From the NCBI GenBank assembly GCA_963781705.1, contig CAWAGP010000001.1, forward strand, positions 930,001 to 994,000: 64,000 nucleotides of DNA, read 5' to 3'. Below, piece after piece: positions 9,057 to 17,280 of the stretch (positions are counted from its first letter, which is position 1; every line of letters begins with the position of its first letter). The stretch comes from JALYGJ01 sp963781705 (lineage in GTDB: Bacteria; Chloroflexota; Limnocylindria; Limnocylindrales; CSP1-4). Made by a program: the position numbers and the translations under genes. The notes under the pieces were generated by a model. The model saw only the letters and a list, made by a program, of their open reading frames with translations. It had not been told where the DNA came from and made no database searches.

Positions 9057-10042
9057 AGATCGGCATTGATCTGGGTACGGCCAACATCCTCGTCTACGTG
9101 AAGGGGCGAGGCATTGTCGCGCGCGAGCCGTCGGTGGTCGCGGTCAGCGACGACAACCACATCGTCGCGGTCGGCGAGGAGGCGCGCGAGATGATCGGCC
9201 GCACGCCGGGCAACATCACGGCCATCCGGCCGATGAAGGACGGCGTCATAGCCGACTACGTCATCACCGAGGCGATGCTGCGCTACTTCATCAAGAAGGC
9301 TGGCCGATCATTCACCAAGCCGGACGTGATGATCAGCGTTCCCTCCGGTGTGACCAGTGTCGAGAAGCGGGCAGTCCGCGACGCGGCGCTCAAGGCCGGC
9401 GCCAAGGAGGCCTTCCTGATCGAGGAGCCGCTGGCGGCTGCCATTGGGGCCAACGTGCCCATCAGTGGCCCTTCGGGCAACCTGATCATCGACATCGGCG
9501 GAGGAACGTCCGAGATCGCCGTCATCTCGCTGGGTGGCATCGTCGTGGCCCGCTCCGTGCGCGTCGGCGGTAACCGTTTCGACGAGGCGATCGGCAACTA
9601 CGTGCGCAAGAAGTACAACGTGATGATTGGTGACCGAACCGCCGAAGACGTCAAGATCCAGATCGGGACTGCGCTGCCGCTCGAGCGCGAGCTCCACATG
9701 GAGGTGCGCGGACGAGACCTGATCGCAGGCCTGCCGCGCACCGTGCCGCTGACCAGTTCGGAGGTAATGGAGGCGCTTGAGGCGCCACTCCAGCAAATCG
9801 TCGGGGCCGTGCGCGGCGTGCTCGAGGAGACGCCGCCCGAGCTGTCCAGCGACATCATCGACAAGGGCATGGTCATGAGTGGCGGCGGATCGCTGCTGCG
9901 CAACATCGACAAACTGCTCACCCAGGTCACCGGCGTTCCCTGCCACGTCGCCGAGAACGCGCTCAATTGCGTGGCCCTGGGCACCGGCCTGGCGCTCGAG
10001 AACTTCGAGTTCTTCCGGAAGTCACTCGTCCAACGCATCTGA
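9053..10042 (+). CDS. mreB: Rod shape-determining protein MreB/Mbl
   Basis: Bacterial actin homologue that guides lateral cell-wall synthesis under the membrane. The 329 residues begin MKIGIDLGTANILVYVKGRG (phosphate-1 loop) and contain DIGGGTSEIAVISLGGIV (phosphate-2) and MSGGGSLLRNIDKLL (adenosine motif), so ATP binding looks intact. The ATG overlaps the murA stop as ATGA. No mreC or mreD follows, so this copy could be an Mbl-type paralogue. Its presence suggests a rod-shaped cell. Confidence 0.94.
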   Translation: MKIGIDLGTANILVYVKGRGIVAREPSVVAVSDDNHIVAVGEEAREMIGRTPGNITAIRPMKDGVIADYVITEAMLRYFIKKAGRSFTKPDVMISVPSGVTSVEKRAVRDAALKAGAKEAFLIEEPLAAAIGANVPISGPSGNLIIDIGGGTSEIAVISLGGIVVARSVRVGGNRFDEAIGNYVRKKYNVMIGDRTAEDVKIQIGTALPLERELHMEVRGRDLIAGLPRTVPLTSSEVMEALEAPLQQIVGAVRGVLEETPPELSSDIIDKGMVMSGGGSLLRNIDKLLTQVTGVPCHVAENALNCVALGTGLALENFEFFRKSLVQRI

Positions 10043-10767
10043 GCGCAGCCCTGACCGACCAGACGCCGGCTGATCAGCGATCCTTTGTCGATCTGCACTG
10101 CCACACGTCGGCGTCGTTCGATTCACTCAGTGCACCCAGTGCAGTGCTGCGAGCGGCGGCCCAACGCGGGCTGACCCATCTGGCGATCACCGATCACGAC
10201 CGGCTGGACGCCGCCCTGAAGGCCCGTGACGCGGCCCCGCCGGAGTTGACCGTCATCGTCGGCCAGGAGATTCGCACCTCTGCCGGAGACCTGATTGGGC
10301 TCTACCTGCAGCGACCGATCGCGCCGGGCATGTCGCCGCGCGCGGCTGCCGAGGCCGTTCACGAGCAAGGCGGCGTGGTTGGCCTGCCGCATCCGTTCGA
10401 CCGATTTCGCTCAGGCGCCGGACGGCCTGAGTGGGCGGCTGCGCTCGATGAGTTGGTGCCGCAGCTCGACTATGTCGAGACGTGGAACGCGCGCCTCATG
10501 CTGGGCGACGGTAACGCCCGCGCCGCCAAATTCGCGACGCAGTGCGGCCTGCCTGGTGTCGCCGTATCCGATGCACACACCGTGGCCGAGATCGGTGTGG
10601 CCTACACGGTCGTGGCCGGCCCGCCCGACACCGCCGACGACCTGCGCCGCGTTCTCGGCAGCGTTCATCTGGTGACCGGTCACGGATCCCGACTGGCGCG
10701 GCTGGGCATGCCGGCGACGAAGCTCATACAGCGCATGCGCGGCAACCGCCGGGTATCGGTGACGTGA
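10039..10767 (+). CDS. PHP-domain metal-dependent phosphoesterase
   Basis: About 240 residues with all PHP metal-ligand motifs: DLHCHTSASFDS, ITDHDRLD, VGQEI, LPHPFDRFR and VAVSDAHT. This type hydrolyses small phosphoesters such as nucleotide or histidinol-phosphate-like substrates; the substrate is unknown. The start is a problem: no ATG, GTG or TTG lies in frame between the mreB stop and the HCH motif, so translation begins either at CTG 10039 or 10051 or at TTG 9967 inside mreB. I give the CTG that overlaps the mreB stop as CTGA. The 3' end overlaps the next gene as GTGA. Confidence 0.85.
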   Translation: MSAALTDQTPADQRSFVDLHCHTSASFDSLSAPSAVLRAAAQRGLTHLAITDHDRLDAALKARDAAPPELTVIVGQEIRTSAGDLIGLYLQRPIAPGMSPRAAAEAVHEQGGVVGLPHPFDRFRSGAGRPEWAAALDELVPQLDYVETWNARLMLGDGNARAAKFATQCGLPGVAVSDAHTVAEIGVAYTVVAGPPDTADDLRRVLGSVHLVTGHGSRLARLGMPATKLIQRMRGNRRVSVT

Positions 10768-11858
10768 ACGACCAGCAGCTGGTCGACTATCCGGGCGTTC
10801 ACGAAGAAGCCGGCCCGCCCCCGTCGCTGTCGCGTCGCTTGCGTGACCCGCGCACCATCGTCTCGATCGTCCTGCCGATCGCCATCATCGTGCTGCTCAT
10901 CGTCGCCCTGCCCGGCTTCCACCTCGACAGGCTGCCGGGCCTGCTGGCGAACGCCAACCCATGGCTGCTGCTGCTCGCGCTGGGCATCTACTACCTTGGA
11001 TTCCCGCTGCGTGGCTACCGTTGGATGCTGTTGCTGCGCGGCGCCGGCACGGGCATTCGTCTGCGCGACTCGACCGAGATCGTCTTCATCAGTTGGCTGG
11101 TCAACTGCCTTGTGCCGGCCAAGCTGGGTGACGTGTACCGCGCCTGGTTATTGCGGGCGAACTTCACGGTCTCTCTCAGCCGAACCTTCGGGACGGTCTT
11201 CATCGAGCGCATATTCGACCTGTTCGCGATCGTCGTGTTGGGTCTGGCGGCGGGCTTCTGGAGCTTCCGCGACGGACTGTCACCGGAGGTCCAGGTCGTC
11301 TTCGGCATCGGTGTCGCGGTGGTCGTCGCGCTGGCGATTGGCCTGTTTGTGGTGCGCAACTTCGGCGGCCGCATGATCCGCCGGCTGCCGCTGCCCGGCC
11401 CGATCGTGGAGTTCTACGACCGCTTCGAGGAGGGTGTCTTCTCGATCGATGCCCGGCGCGTGCCGATCCTGGGCGTCGTCACTGCCCTTATCTGGGCGAC
11501 CGAGGCGACGCGCCTCTTCCTCGTCGTGCTCGCGCTTGGCTTCGGACTCAAACTGGGCATCTCGGGCGCCTTCTTCGTCGCACTCATCGCCTCGCTCTTG
11601 ACGGCGATTCCGTTCACGCCCGCGGGACTGGGCGCCGTGGAGGGCGCGTTGGTCTTCATACTGACCACGCTCTATGGGGCGACACCCGATCAGGCGCTGG
11701 CCATTGCGCTGGTTGACCGCTCGATCAGCGTGCTGTCGATCATCGTCTTCGGCGGGATCGCCTACGTCGTTTCACCTAAGACAAAGGGCAGGCCCCGCGT
11801 TGCGGTAGAAGCGGACGGAGCAGCGCCGCCGGACACGTCCGTCGTCGGCGACGGCTAG
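10764..11858 (+). CDS. UPF0104/lysylphosphatidylglycerol synthase transmembrane-domain protein
   Basis: A 364-residue integral membrane protein with about eight helices, resembling the flippase-like N-terminal half of MprF (YbhN/UPF0104). Family marks are NCLVPAKLGDVYRAWLLR, TVFIERIFDLFAIVVLG and IPFTPAGLGAVEGALVFIL. It lacks the soluble lysyl-transferase domain, so a lipid or polyprenol flipping role is more likely than lysylation. GTG 10764 overlaps the upstream stop. The end overlaps the convergent regulator gene by 4 bp. Confidence 0.85.
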   Translation: MNDQQLVDYPGVHEEAGPPPSLSRRLRDPRTIVSIVLPIAIIVLLIVALPGFHLDRLPGLLANANPWLLLLALGIYYLGFPLRGYRWMLLLRGAGTGIRLRDSTEIVFISWLVNCLVPAKLGDVYRAWLLRANFTVSLSRTFGTVFIERIFDLFAIVVLGLAAGFWSFRDGLSPEVQVVFGIGVAVVVALAIGLFVVRNFGGRMIRRLPLPGPIVEFYDRFEEGVFSIDARRVPILGVVTALIWATEATRLFLVVLALGFGLKLGISGAFFVALIASLLTAIPFTPAGLGAVEGALVFILTTLYGATPDQALAIALVDRSISVLSIIVFGGIAYVVSPKTKGRPRVAVEADGAAPPDTSVVGDG

Positions 11859-12289
11859 TTGCGGTTGGGCAGGCGCGAGAGGAGCACCGACGTATCGCCG
11901 CCCGGCCGCGCGGACTGGACATTGCCGCGGGCGACCGCAAGCCGGCGCATGCGCAGTGCGAGGTAGTACTCCATCACCTGGCGAACCTGCGGCTCGCTCA
12001 ATAGGTCATCGGACCGAAGGGCGTATTCGACACGCGCCGTGGGGTGACTTGTCGTCGAGGCGACGAGGCCGAAGTAGTGCGGCGTCTCTGTTTCGTCGCG
12101 CAACTCGCGCAGGCCCCGGGCGAGTTTGGTCGCCGTGCCCAGAGACGGCGTGCGATCGCCGCGCACCAAGCGTGAGATCGTCGAGTGGTCGACGCCCGAT
12201 TGCTGCGCAAGCTGCCGCTGGGACATCTTCTTCGCCTTGAGCTGGGTCCTGAGCCACTCGTTGAAGGCTCGGCCGTTCTGAACGCTCAT
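11855..12289 (-). CDS. XRE-family transcriptional regulator
   Basis: A 144-residue protein with an N-terminal Cro/CI-type helix-turn-helix at about residues 22-60 (KKMSQRQLAQQSGVDHSTISR, then RGDRTPSLGTATKLARGL). The C-terminal half has no recognised domain; it carries a helical stretch rich in Arg and Leu. It lies downstream of the endonuclease IV gene on the same strand, 109 bp away, and may be co-transcribed. Its target is unknown. Confidence 0.85.
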   Translation of the reverse strand: MSVQNGRAFNEWLRTQLKAKKMSQRQLAQQSGVDHSTISRLVRGDRTPSLGTATKLARGLRELRDETETPHYFGLVASTTSHPTARVEYALRSDDLLSEPQVRQVMEYYLALRMRRLAVARGNVQSARPGGDTSVLLSRLPNRN

Positions 12290-12398
12290 TGATCGCTGTC
12301 TTCTCCCTTGGCCCCTGTTCGGGCGACAGCCGCATCATCTGGTGCGCGTCCGTTGCTCGATATAGGCCCTTGGTACGGTTCACCTCGGCACGACCGGG

Positions 12399-13406
12399 TC
12401 AGGCCGGCGGTGCCGCTGTCCGGGTCCGTGATCCCTGTGTTTCGAAGGCCTCTGGAGGCAGTACCGGCAATCGCTCACCCGCTAGCAGCATGCGCACGCG
12501 ATCCAGGTTGACCTGGTCGTAGCCATGGTCCATGCCGGGCGTCTCGAGGAACGTCGGCAGGGTCGCCAACCACGGTTCGGTCAGCAGCGCGCCCATCCCC
12601 CGGGGGCCCAGCCGTCCGGCGCCGATGTGCTCGTGGCGATCCACGTGTGACTCGAGCGCCGTGCGTGAATCGTTCAGATGGACCATCAAGACGCGCTGTC
12701 GACCGAGCCGCCGTTCAACCTGTTGCACCAGGCGGGCGGTGCCTTTCTCTCCGGAGATTTCGTAGCCGGCGGCCCACAGGTGAGCCGTATCCAGGCAGAT
12801 CCCGAATCGCTCGAGCGGTGACGAGCCGCCGGCCAGGGCGTCGAAGATGTCGGCCAGGTCCTCGATCGTGGCACCGATGCCGTCTCCGCTGCCAGCCGCG
12901 TTCTCTAGGACCAGGCGAGGCATGACGTCGCCAGCGGGCAATGGCTGCGCGTCGGCCAGTTCGAGCGCCGCGCGGAGGCCGCTCACCAGGCGGGCGATGC
13001 CCTCGTTCCGCGAGCGTCCCCTGTGCGATCCGATATGCATGACCACGAAGCCAGCTCCGTACTGGGCGGCCACGCGCAACTCGTTCGCCATGGTGGCGAC
13101 CGACCTGTGCCAGAAGTCTTCGTCCGGCCCGCACAGATTGACGAGGTAGGGGGCGTGGACTGCAATCGTGCTGATGCCAGACTTCGCAAGACGTGCCCTG
13201 AACTCGGCCAGGTCTGCCGGCAGTTCAGCCCGCCGGCGCCAGGCGGTCGGGTTGTCGGTGAACACTTGGACAGCCGTGGCGCCGATCGACGAGGCGCGCT
13301 CGGATGCCTTGAGCAACCCGCCGCCCAGCGGCAGATGCGGGCCGATCAAACGGACGGGAGGTGACTCGACGCGTTGGTCGGCCGGCTCAGGATCGAGCGC
13401 GACCAT
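12399..13406 (-). CDS. nfo: Endonuclease IV (AP endonuclease family 2)
   Basis: Zinc-dependent base-excision repair enzyme that cuts 5' of abasic sites. The 335-residue TIM barrel shows the family pattern: IGPHLPLGGGLLKA at the N-terminus, VVMHIGSHRG, VLENAAGSG, GICLDTAHLWAAGY and MVHLNDSRTALESHVDRHEHIG, which hold the zinc-binding His, Glu and Asp residues. ATG 13406 is preferred over a codon at 13445, which would run into the divergent promoter. It is somewhat longer than E. coli Nfo (285). Confidence 0.92.
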   Translation of the reverse strand: MVALDPEPADQRVESPPVRLIGPHLPLGGGLLKASERASSIGATAVQVFTDNPTAWRRRAELPADLAEFRARLAKSGISTIAVHAPYLVNLCGPDEDFWHRSVATMANELRVAAQYGAGFVVMHIGSHRGRSRNEGIARLVSGLRAALELADAQPLPAGDVMPRLVLENAAGSGDGIGATIEDLADIFDALAGGSSPLERFGICLDTAHLWAAGYEISGEKGTARLVQQVERRLGRQRVLMVHLNDSRTALESHVDRHEHIGAGRLGPRGMGALLTEPWLATLPTFLETPGMDHGYDQVNLDRVRMLLAGERLPVLPPEAFETQGSRTRTAAPPA

Positions 13407-13435
13407 CGTGCAGATGTTAGTCCCTGCGACAAGTT

Positions 13436-13464
13436 TTGACGTCAATCAAAGTGGCGGTTAGAGT
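13436..13464 (+). promoter_or_regulatory. Sigma-70-type promoter with palindromic TTGACGTCAA over the -35
   Basis: TTGACG at 13436-13441, a 17-bp spacer and TAGAGT at 13459-13464 give a good housekeeping promoter. The predicted transcript start falls at about 13471, right at the ATG of the ArsR-type gene, so the message would be leaderless. The -35 is part of the perfect 10-bp palindrome TTGACGTCAA (13436-13445), a plausible operator for the ArsR-type protein itself, between two divergent genes. Confidence 0.5.
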
Positions 13465-13471
13465 CGCTCGG

Positions 13472-14095
13472 ATGATCGATCCCGAGCTGCTCACCGCGCT
13501 CAAGGCGTTGTCAGACGCTTCTCGACTGCGGATCGTCGGCTTGCTGGCCGACGGTCGCCGGATGTCGGTCGAGGCCCTCGCCGCCGCGCTCGAGCTCACG
13601 CCCGGGACAGTGGTTCATCACCTGAAGCGCCTGCGCGACGCCGGCCTCGTCGAGTCGCAGCCGCGGCCGCCGTACATGGACTATTCGCTGCGCTTCGAAC
13701 GGCTCTCGCGGATCGGTGGCGATCTTCATCGACTTGCGGTCGAGGAATCTGGCGGAGCGCCCGACGAGATCGAACTACCGGGTTGGGCAACTCCGGTGGA
13801 CGTACGGGTCCTGCGGGCGTTCTTCGAGGGCGATCGCCTGATCTCCATCCCGGCCCAGCACTCCAAGCGGCTGGTCGTACTGCGCTACCTTGCCGACACG
13901 ATATTCGAGCGCAAGCGGAAATACCCCGAAAAAGAGGTCAACCAGCTCCTGGCGACGCGGCACCCTGACGCTGCGTCGCTGCGTCGTTACCTCGTCGACG
14001 AGGGCTTCATGTCGCGCAAAGCGAGCGTGTACCGGCTGCGGCCGAGGCGCGCCTGGCCCATGTCGCCGCAGGACGAGGCCGAAGCGCCGCACTGA
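13472..14095 (+). CDS. ArsR-type winged-helix regulator with C-terminal DUF2087
   Basis: A 207-residue protein. Residues 1-75 form a winged helix (ALKALSDASRLRIVGLLADG, then VEALAAALELTPGTVVHHLK). The C-terminal region RKYPEKEVNQLLATRHPDAASLRRYLVDEGFMSR is a DUF2087 domain, usually found fused to or next to ArsR-type regulators. ATG 13472 is chosen because a good promoter ends 7 bp before it; a TTG at 13436 is also in frame but forms part of the -35. No metal-binding Cys cluster is seen, so the inducer is not obvious. Confidence 0.85.
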   Translation: MIDPELLTALKALSDASRLRIVGLLADGRRMSVEALAAALELTPGTVVHHLKRLRDAGLVESQPRPPYMDYSLRFERLSRIGGDLHRLAVEESGGAPDEIELPGWATPVDVRVLRAFFEGDRLISIPAQHSKRLVVLRYLADTIFERKRKYPEKEVNQLLATRHPDAASLRRYLVDEGFMSRKASVYRLRPRRAWPMSPQDEAEAPH

Positions 14096-14102
14096 AACTG
14101 GG

Positions 14103-14801
14103 TCATCGCTCGTGGGCCAGGCATAGCCCCGATACCGTGACGGCGCCGGCCTGGTACATGGCATGGGCGCAGCCGGCGAGCGTTGCCCCGGTCGTGACGA
14201 CATCGTCTACCAGGATCGCCCACCGCCCGGCGACGGCCGCGGCCTCCTTCATGTCGGGCGCGAAGGCGGCCGCCACGTTGCCCGCGCGGGCCCCGCGGCC
14301 AAGTTGATGTTGGGCGGCGGTGCGGGCCGCCCGCCGCAGCGCGTGCGCCACCGGGAGGCCGAGCATTTCACCGAGCGCGCGCGCCAGCAACTCGGCCTGG
14401 TCGAAGCCGCGTTGACGCAGTCGTTCGGCATGCACCGGCACGGGCACCAGCACGTCGCCGCCAATCCCGGCGCTGCGCCACCGCTCGGCCATCAATTGCG
14501 CCGACGGAGCGACGAGTCGCCGCTCACCGTCGTACTTCAGAGCATGGATCGCTGCCCGTGCCGGTCCGGTGTAGGAACAGCACCACTCGAGTTGGGCGAT
14601 GCCCGGTGGCACGCGCACTGGCAGACCGAGAGGCGCGCCGGGCGGCTCGCCTGCCCGCCGGCTCATCTGCGCGCGGCATCCGGAGCACAGCACTGCGCCC
14701 TCGCGGCCGCAGCCCGGACAGGTGGGGGGTAGGACCAGGTCGAGTACGTGCTGCACCGGGCCAGCGTGACTGCTGCCGCTTATCGCGCGCTTAGACGCCA
14801 C
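14103..14801 (-). CDS. comF: ComF family protein (phosphoribosyltransferase-like)
   Basis: 232 residues. The N-terminal zinc ribbon CPGCGREGAVLCSGC is followed by the core RLRQRGFDQAELLARAL and the PRPP-binding loop ILVDDVVTTGATLAGC. ComF proteins take part in DNA uptake in competent bacteria, where they act with ComFA, and are common in non-competent ones too. No other competence gene is nearby. Confidence 0.9.
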   Translation of the reverse strand: MASKRAISGSSHAGPVQHVLDLVLPPTCPGCGREGAVLCSGCRAQMSRRAGEPPGAPLGLPVRVPPGIAQLEWCCSYTGPARAAIHALKYDGERRLVAPSAQLMAERWRSAGIGGDVLVPVPVHAERLRQRGFDQAELLARALGEMLGLPVAHALRRAARTAAQHQLGRGARAGNVAAAFAPDMKEAAAVAGRWAILVDDVVTTGATLAGCAHAMYQAGAVTVSGLCLAHER

Positions 14802-14815
14802 TTATCATCGGCTTG

Positions 14816-15979
14816 ATGCGGCTTCCGTGGCCTCCCGCGCCAGCCCAGCCGGAGCTGCCCGCGCAGTCAGAGCTGTCTCGCCGCTGGCTAGCGCCGCTCG
14901 GCGTCGGGATTGCCGCCGCCGGGTTGCTGCTACTGTGCCTGACGGTCACGGTCTGGTCGGGCAACTCGCCGGGCTGGGCGTACGACCTGCGGGCGTACTA
15001 CGACGGCGCGGTGCGCCTGCTCCAAACGGGTACGCCCTACCAGCTCGAAACGCTCAGCGGTCCGTTCCGGCCGGGCCCTTTTGGGCTGTACCTCTACTCG
15101 CCTCTGCCGGCGCTGATGTTCGAGCCGCTGACGGCGCTGCCCATTGGCGCGGCGGCATTCGTGTGGATCGCCCTGCGCGTGCTCCTGCTCGGCCTGACGT
15201 GCGCTTTGATGCCCATTCCGCGCAGCCTGAGATTGCTGGTGTTCGGCATTGCTGCCTTTTCGGGTCCGGTGCTGTATGACCTCAGCCTGGGCAACGTGAG
15301 CCTCGTGGTCACCTTCCTGTCGGTCGTCCTGTGGCGCTGGCTCGACCGTCCGTTGGGCTCCGCAGCGCTCGCCGTCTCACTGACCGTGCGCACACCGATG
15401 GCGCTGCTGTGCGGCTGGTGGCTGCTGCGCCGGCGCTGGCGCCCGATCGCCTGGACCGTCTTCTTCGGGCTTCTGCTTGTCGCCGCGACTTTGCCCTTCA
15501 TGCCCATCGACCGCTGGTTCGATTTCGTGACAGTCCTGCGCAACGTCAGCAACGTCACCGGAGTCGAGGGCAACGTCGACCTGGGATCCGCCGTACTGCT
15601 CGTTGGCGGTCCCAGCTGGGCCGCGCCGTGGGCGCTGTTCGCCGGATACCTGATCTCAATCGCGGCGATGCTGTGGAGCCTGCGCCGCGACCGTGAGCTC
15701 AGTTTCGTGGTCACGCTCATGGCCACGCTGCTGCTGTCGCCGTTGCTCTGGGATCACTACCTCACGCAGTTGATAGTGCCCGCCGCCTTCTTGGCGGGAC
15801 GCGGGCGTTGGTGGGGGCTTGGACTGCCACTGCTGGGCTGGCTGCCGCCGCCTGCCTTGCCCATCGTCGCCGTCGTCGGTCTGCTAGTGCCGTTTCTGGC
15901 GCCCGACCGCGGACCGCGAATGACGACGCTGTTCGATGGCGTCAGCGGCCTATTGCGCCCTCGCCGGCTCCAGCCATAG
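14816..15979 (+). CDS. GT87-like (DUF2029) polytopic membrane glycosyltransferase
   Basis: 387 residues, about ten transmembrane helices. The first exoloop WAYDLRAYYDGAVRLLQTG carries the acidic residue expected in GT-C enzymes, and YLYSPLPALMFEPL plus a GNVS/HYLT pattern fit GT87 (mannosyltransferases using polyprenyl-phosphate sugars). ATG 14816 was chosen over the adjacent TTG 14813. A second member of this family is at 28755. The acceptor is unknown. The end overlaps the convergent DUF192 gene by 30 bp. Confidence 0.75.
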   Translation: MRLPWPPAPAQPELPAQSELSRRWLAPLGVGIAAAGLLLLCLTVTVWSGNSPGWAYDLRAYYDGAVRLLQTGTPYQLETLSGPFRPGPFGLYLYSPLPALMFEPLTALPIGAAAFVWIALRVLLLGLTCALMPIPRSLRLLVFGIAAFSGPVLYDLSLGNVSLVVTFLSVVLWRWLDRPLGSAALAVSLTVRTPMALLCGWWLLRRRWRPIAWTVFFGLLLVAATLPFMPIDRWFDFVTVLRNVSNVTGVEGNVDLGSAVLLVGGPSWAAPWALFAGYLISIAAMLWSLRRDRELSFVVTLMATLLLSPLLWDHYLTQLIVPAAFLAGRGRWWGLGLPLLGWLPPPALPIVAVVGLLVPFLAPDRGPRMTTLFDGVSGLLRPRRLQP

Positions 15980-16354
15980 GACATCGCCGCGCCGGACGCC
16001 TGAGGCTGCTGCGCTCCCCGCGCCCACCTCAAGACAATCCTTGGCATGCCGCGCCCACCACACGACTCCGCGCCAGGGACGCAGGTGCTCGCTCAACGCC
16101 ACCACCTCGCGGCCGCCATCCGGTCGAGCAGTTGAGAGAAACACGCAGTCGATCGGAAAGCGCATGAACATCATGTGGATGCTGTTGGCGCCCGTCAGCA
16201 GCAGGCCGCCCCCGTCCTCGAGCCGCGGACGTCCGATCAAACCGCGCAGGCGGCCGGCCCACGAACGGGCGACGCCGACGCGCCACACCGTGCGCCCATC
16301 AGCCGCGCGGACATCGAGGGTCTCGGCGGCCCGGGTAGCCTCCCCGCTGTTCAA
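15950..16354 (-). CDS. DUF192 protein
   Basis: 134 residues with the DUF192 fold: ARSWAGRLRGLIGR, SIHMMFMRFPIDCVFL and a WWARHAKDCLEVGAG C-terminus. The function of the family is unknown. The start is taken as TTG 16354, which overlaps the tadC stop as TTGA; longer in-frame reading would run into tadC. It is therefore the last gene of the leftward tad operon. No signal peptide is seen. Confidence 0.82.
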   Translation of the reverse strand: MNSGEATRAAETLDVRAADGRTVWRVGVARSWAGRLRGLIGRPRLEDGGGLLLTGANSIHMMFMRFPIDCVFLSTARPDGGREVVALSEHLRPWRGVVWWARHAKDCLEVGAGSAAASGVRRGDVLWLEPARAQ

Positions 16355-17277
16355 GTGCCCGAGGACATGTTGAGCGCGATCAGGATGACCGCCGGGCCAA
16401 GGATGACGATGAACATCGACGGGAAGATGCACCCCACCAGCGGGAACAGCATCTTGATCGGCGCCTTGGCGGCCATTTCCTCGGCTCGCTGTCTGCGCTC
16501 GATGCGCAACTGCTCGGATTGAACCTGGAGCACCTTGCTGATCGGCACACCAAGTTGTTCGGCCTGGATGATGGCGCCGATGAACGCCGACAGGGCGGGT
16601 ACGTCGGCGCGAGCGACGACATCACGCAGTGCATCCCGGCGCACCTTGCCTACGCGAATCTCAGCCAACGCGCGACGGAACTCCACGGACAGAGGACCCT
16701 GCGTCTTTTCGACCACTTTGGCCAGGGCTCCATCGAACGACAAGCCGGCGCGCACCGAGATAGTTAGCAGGTCGAGTGTGTCGGGCACGGCCATCAGGAT
16801 CTGCCTCTGGCGCTGTCGGATGCGCCGGCTCAACCACAACTCAGGCAGGAAGAAGCCAAGTACGGCCAGGACGGCTCCGGCGATGACACTGAAGGCCGCG
16901 CTGCCAGCCAGCAGCACCAGCACACCGAAGGTGGCTGCCGCAAGCAGGACTGCCATGAGCAGCTTCAGGCCCAGGAAGTCGACCGTGCGCAGGTCGCCGG
17001 GGTTGCCAGCCATCGCCAACCGCTGCTCGGTCCGGCTGACTTTCTGCGGGCTGGCGAAACGCTGGGCGACACCCGAAAGGCGGGTGGCCAGCGGGCGCAG
17101 CGTCCGTTCGAACAATGGCATCTGCAGCTCGAGCTCTTCGAGCGTACGCGCCTGCATCGAGCCAAGTTGCGACAGGCGCGCCTGGACCGGATCCATCGGT
17201 CGGGCGCCGGCAATGGCCGCGAAGATGAGCAGCACGCCGAAGGCGGCTAGGGCGGCAATGAGCCAGGCAGAAAGCAT
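16351..17277 (-). CDS. tadC: Tad pilus inner-membrane platform protein TadC
   Basis: 308 residues with a type II secretion F domain: helices near the N-terminus (residues 2-25), two central helices (about 110-150), the cytoplasmic helix bundle (DTLDLLTISVRAGLSFDGAL, FRRALAEIRVGKVRRDALRDV) and a C-terminal helix LFPLVGCIFPSMFIVILGPAVI. With TadB it forms the platform on which the TadA ATPase assembles Flp pili. It starts 3 bp after the tadB stop. Confidence 0.93.
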   Translation of the reverse strand: MLSAWLIAALAAFGVLLIFAAIAGARPMDPVQARLSQLGSMQARTLEELELQMPLFERTLRPLATRLSGVAQRFASPQKVSRTEQRLAMAGNPGDLRTVDFLGLKLLMAVLLAAATFGVLVLLAGSAAFSVIAGAVLAVLGFFLPELWLSRRIRQRQRQILMAVPDTLDLLTISVRAGLSFDGALAKVVEKTQGPLSVEFRRALAEIRVGKVRRDALRDVVARADVPALSAFIGAIIQAEQLGVPISKVLQVQSEQLRIERRQRAEEMAAKAPIKMLFPLVGCIFPSMFIVILGPAVILIALNMSSGT

Positions 17278-17280
17278 CGC

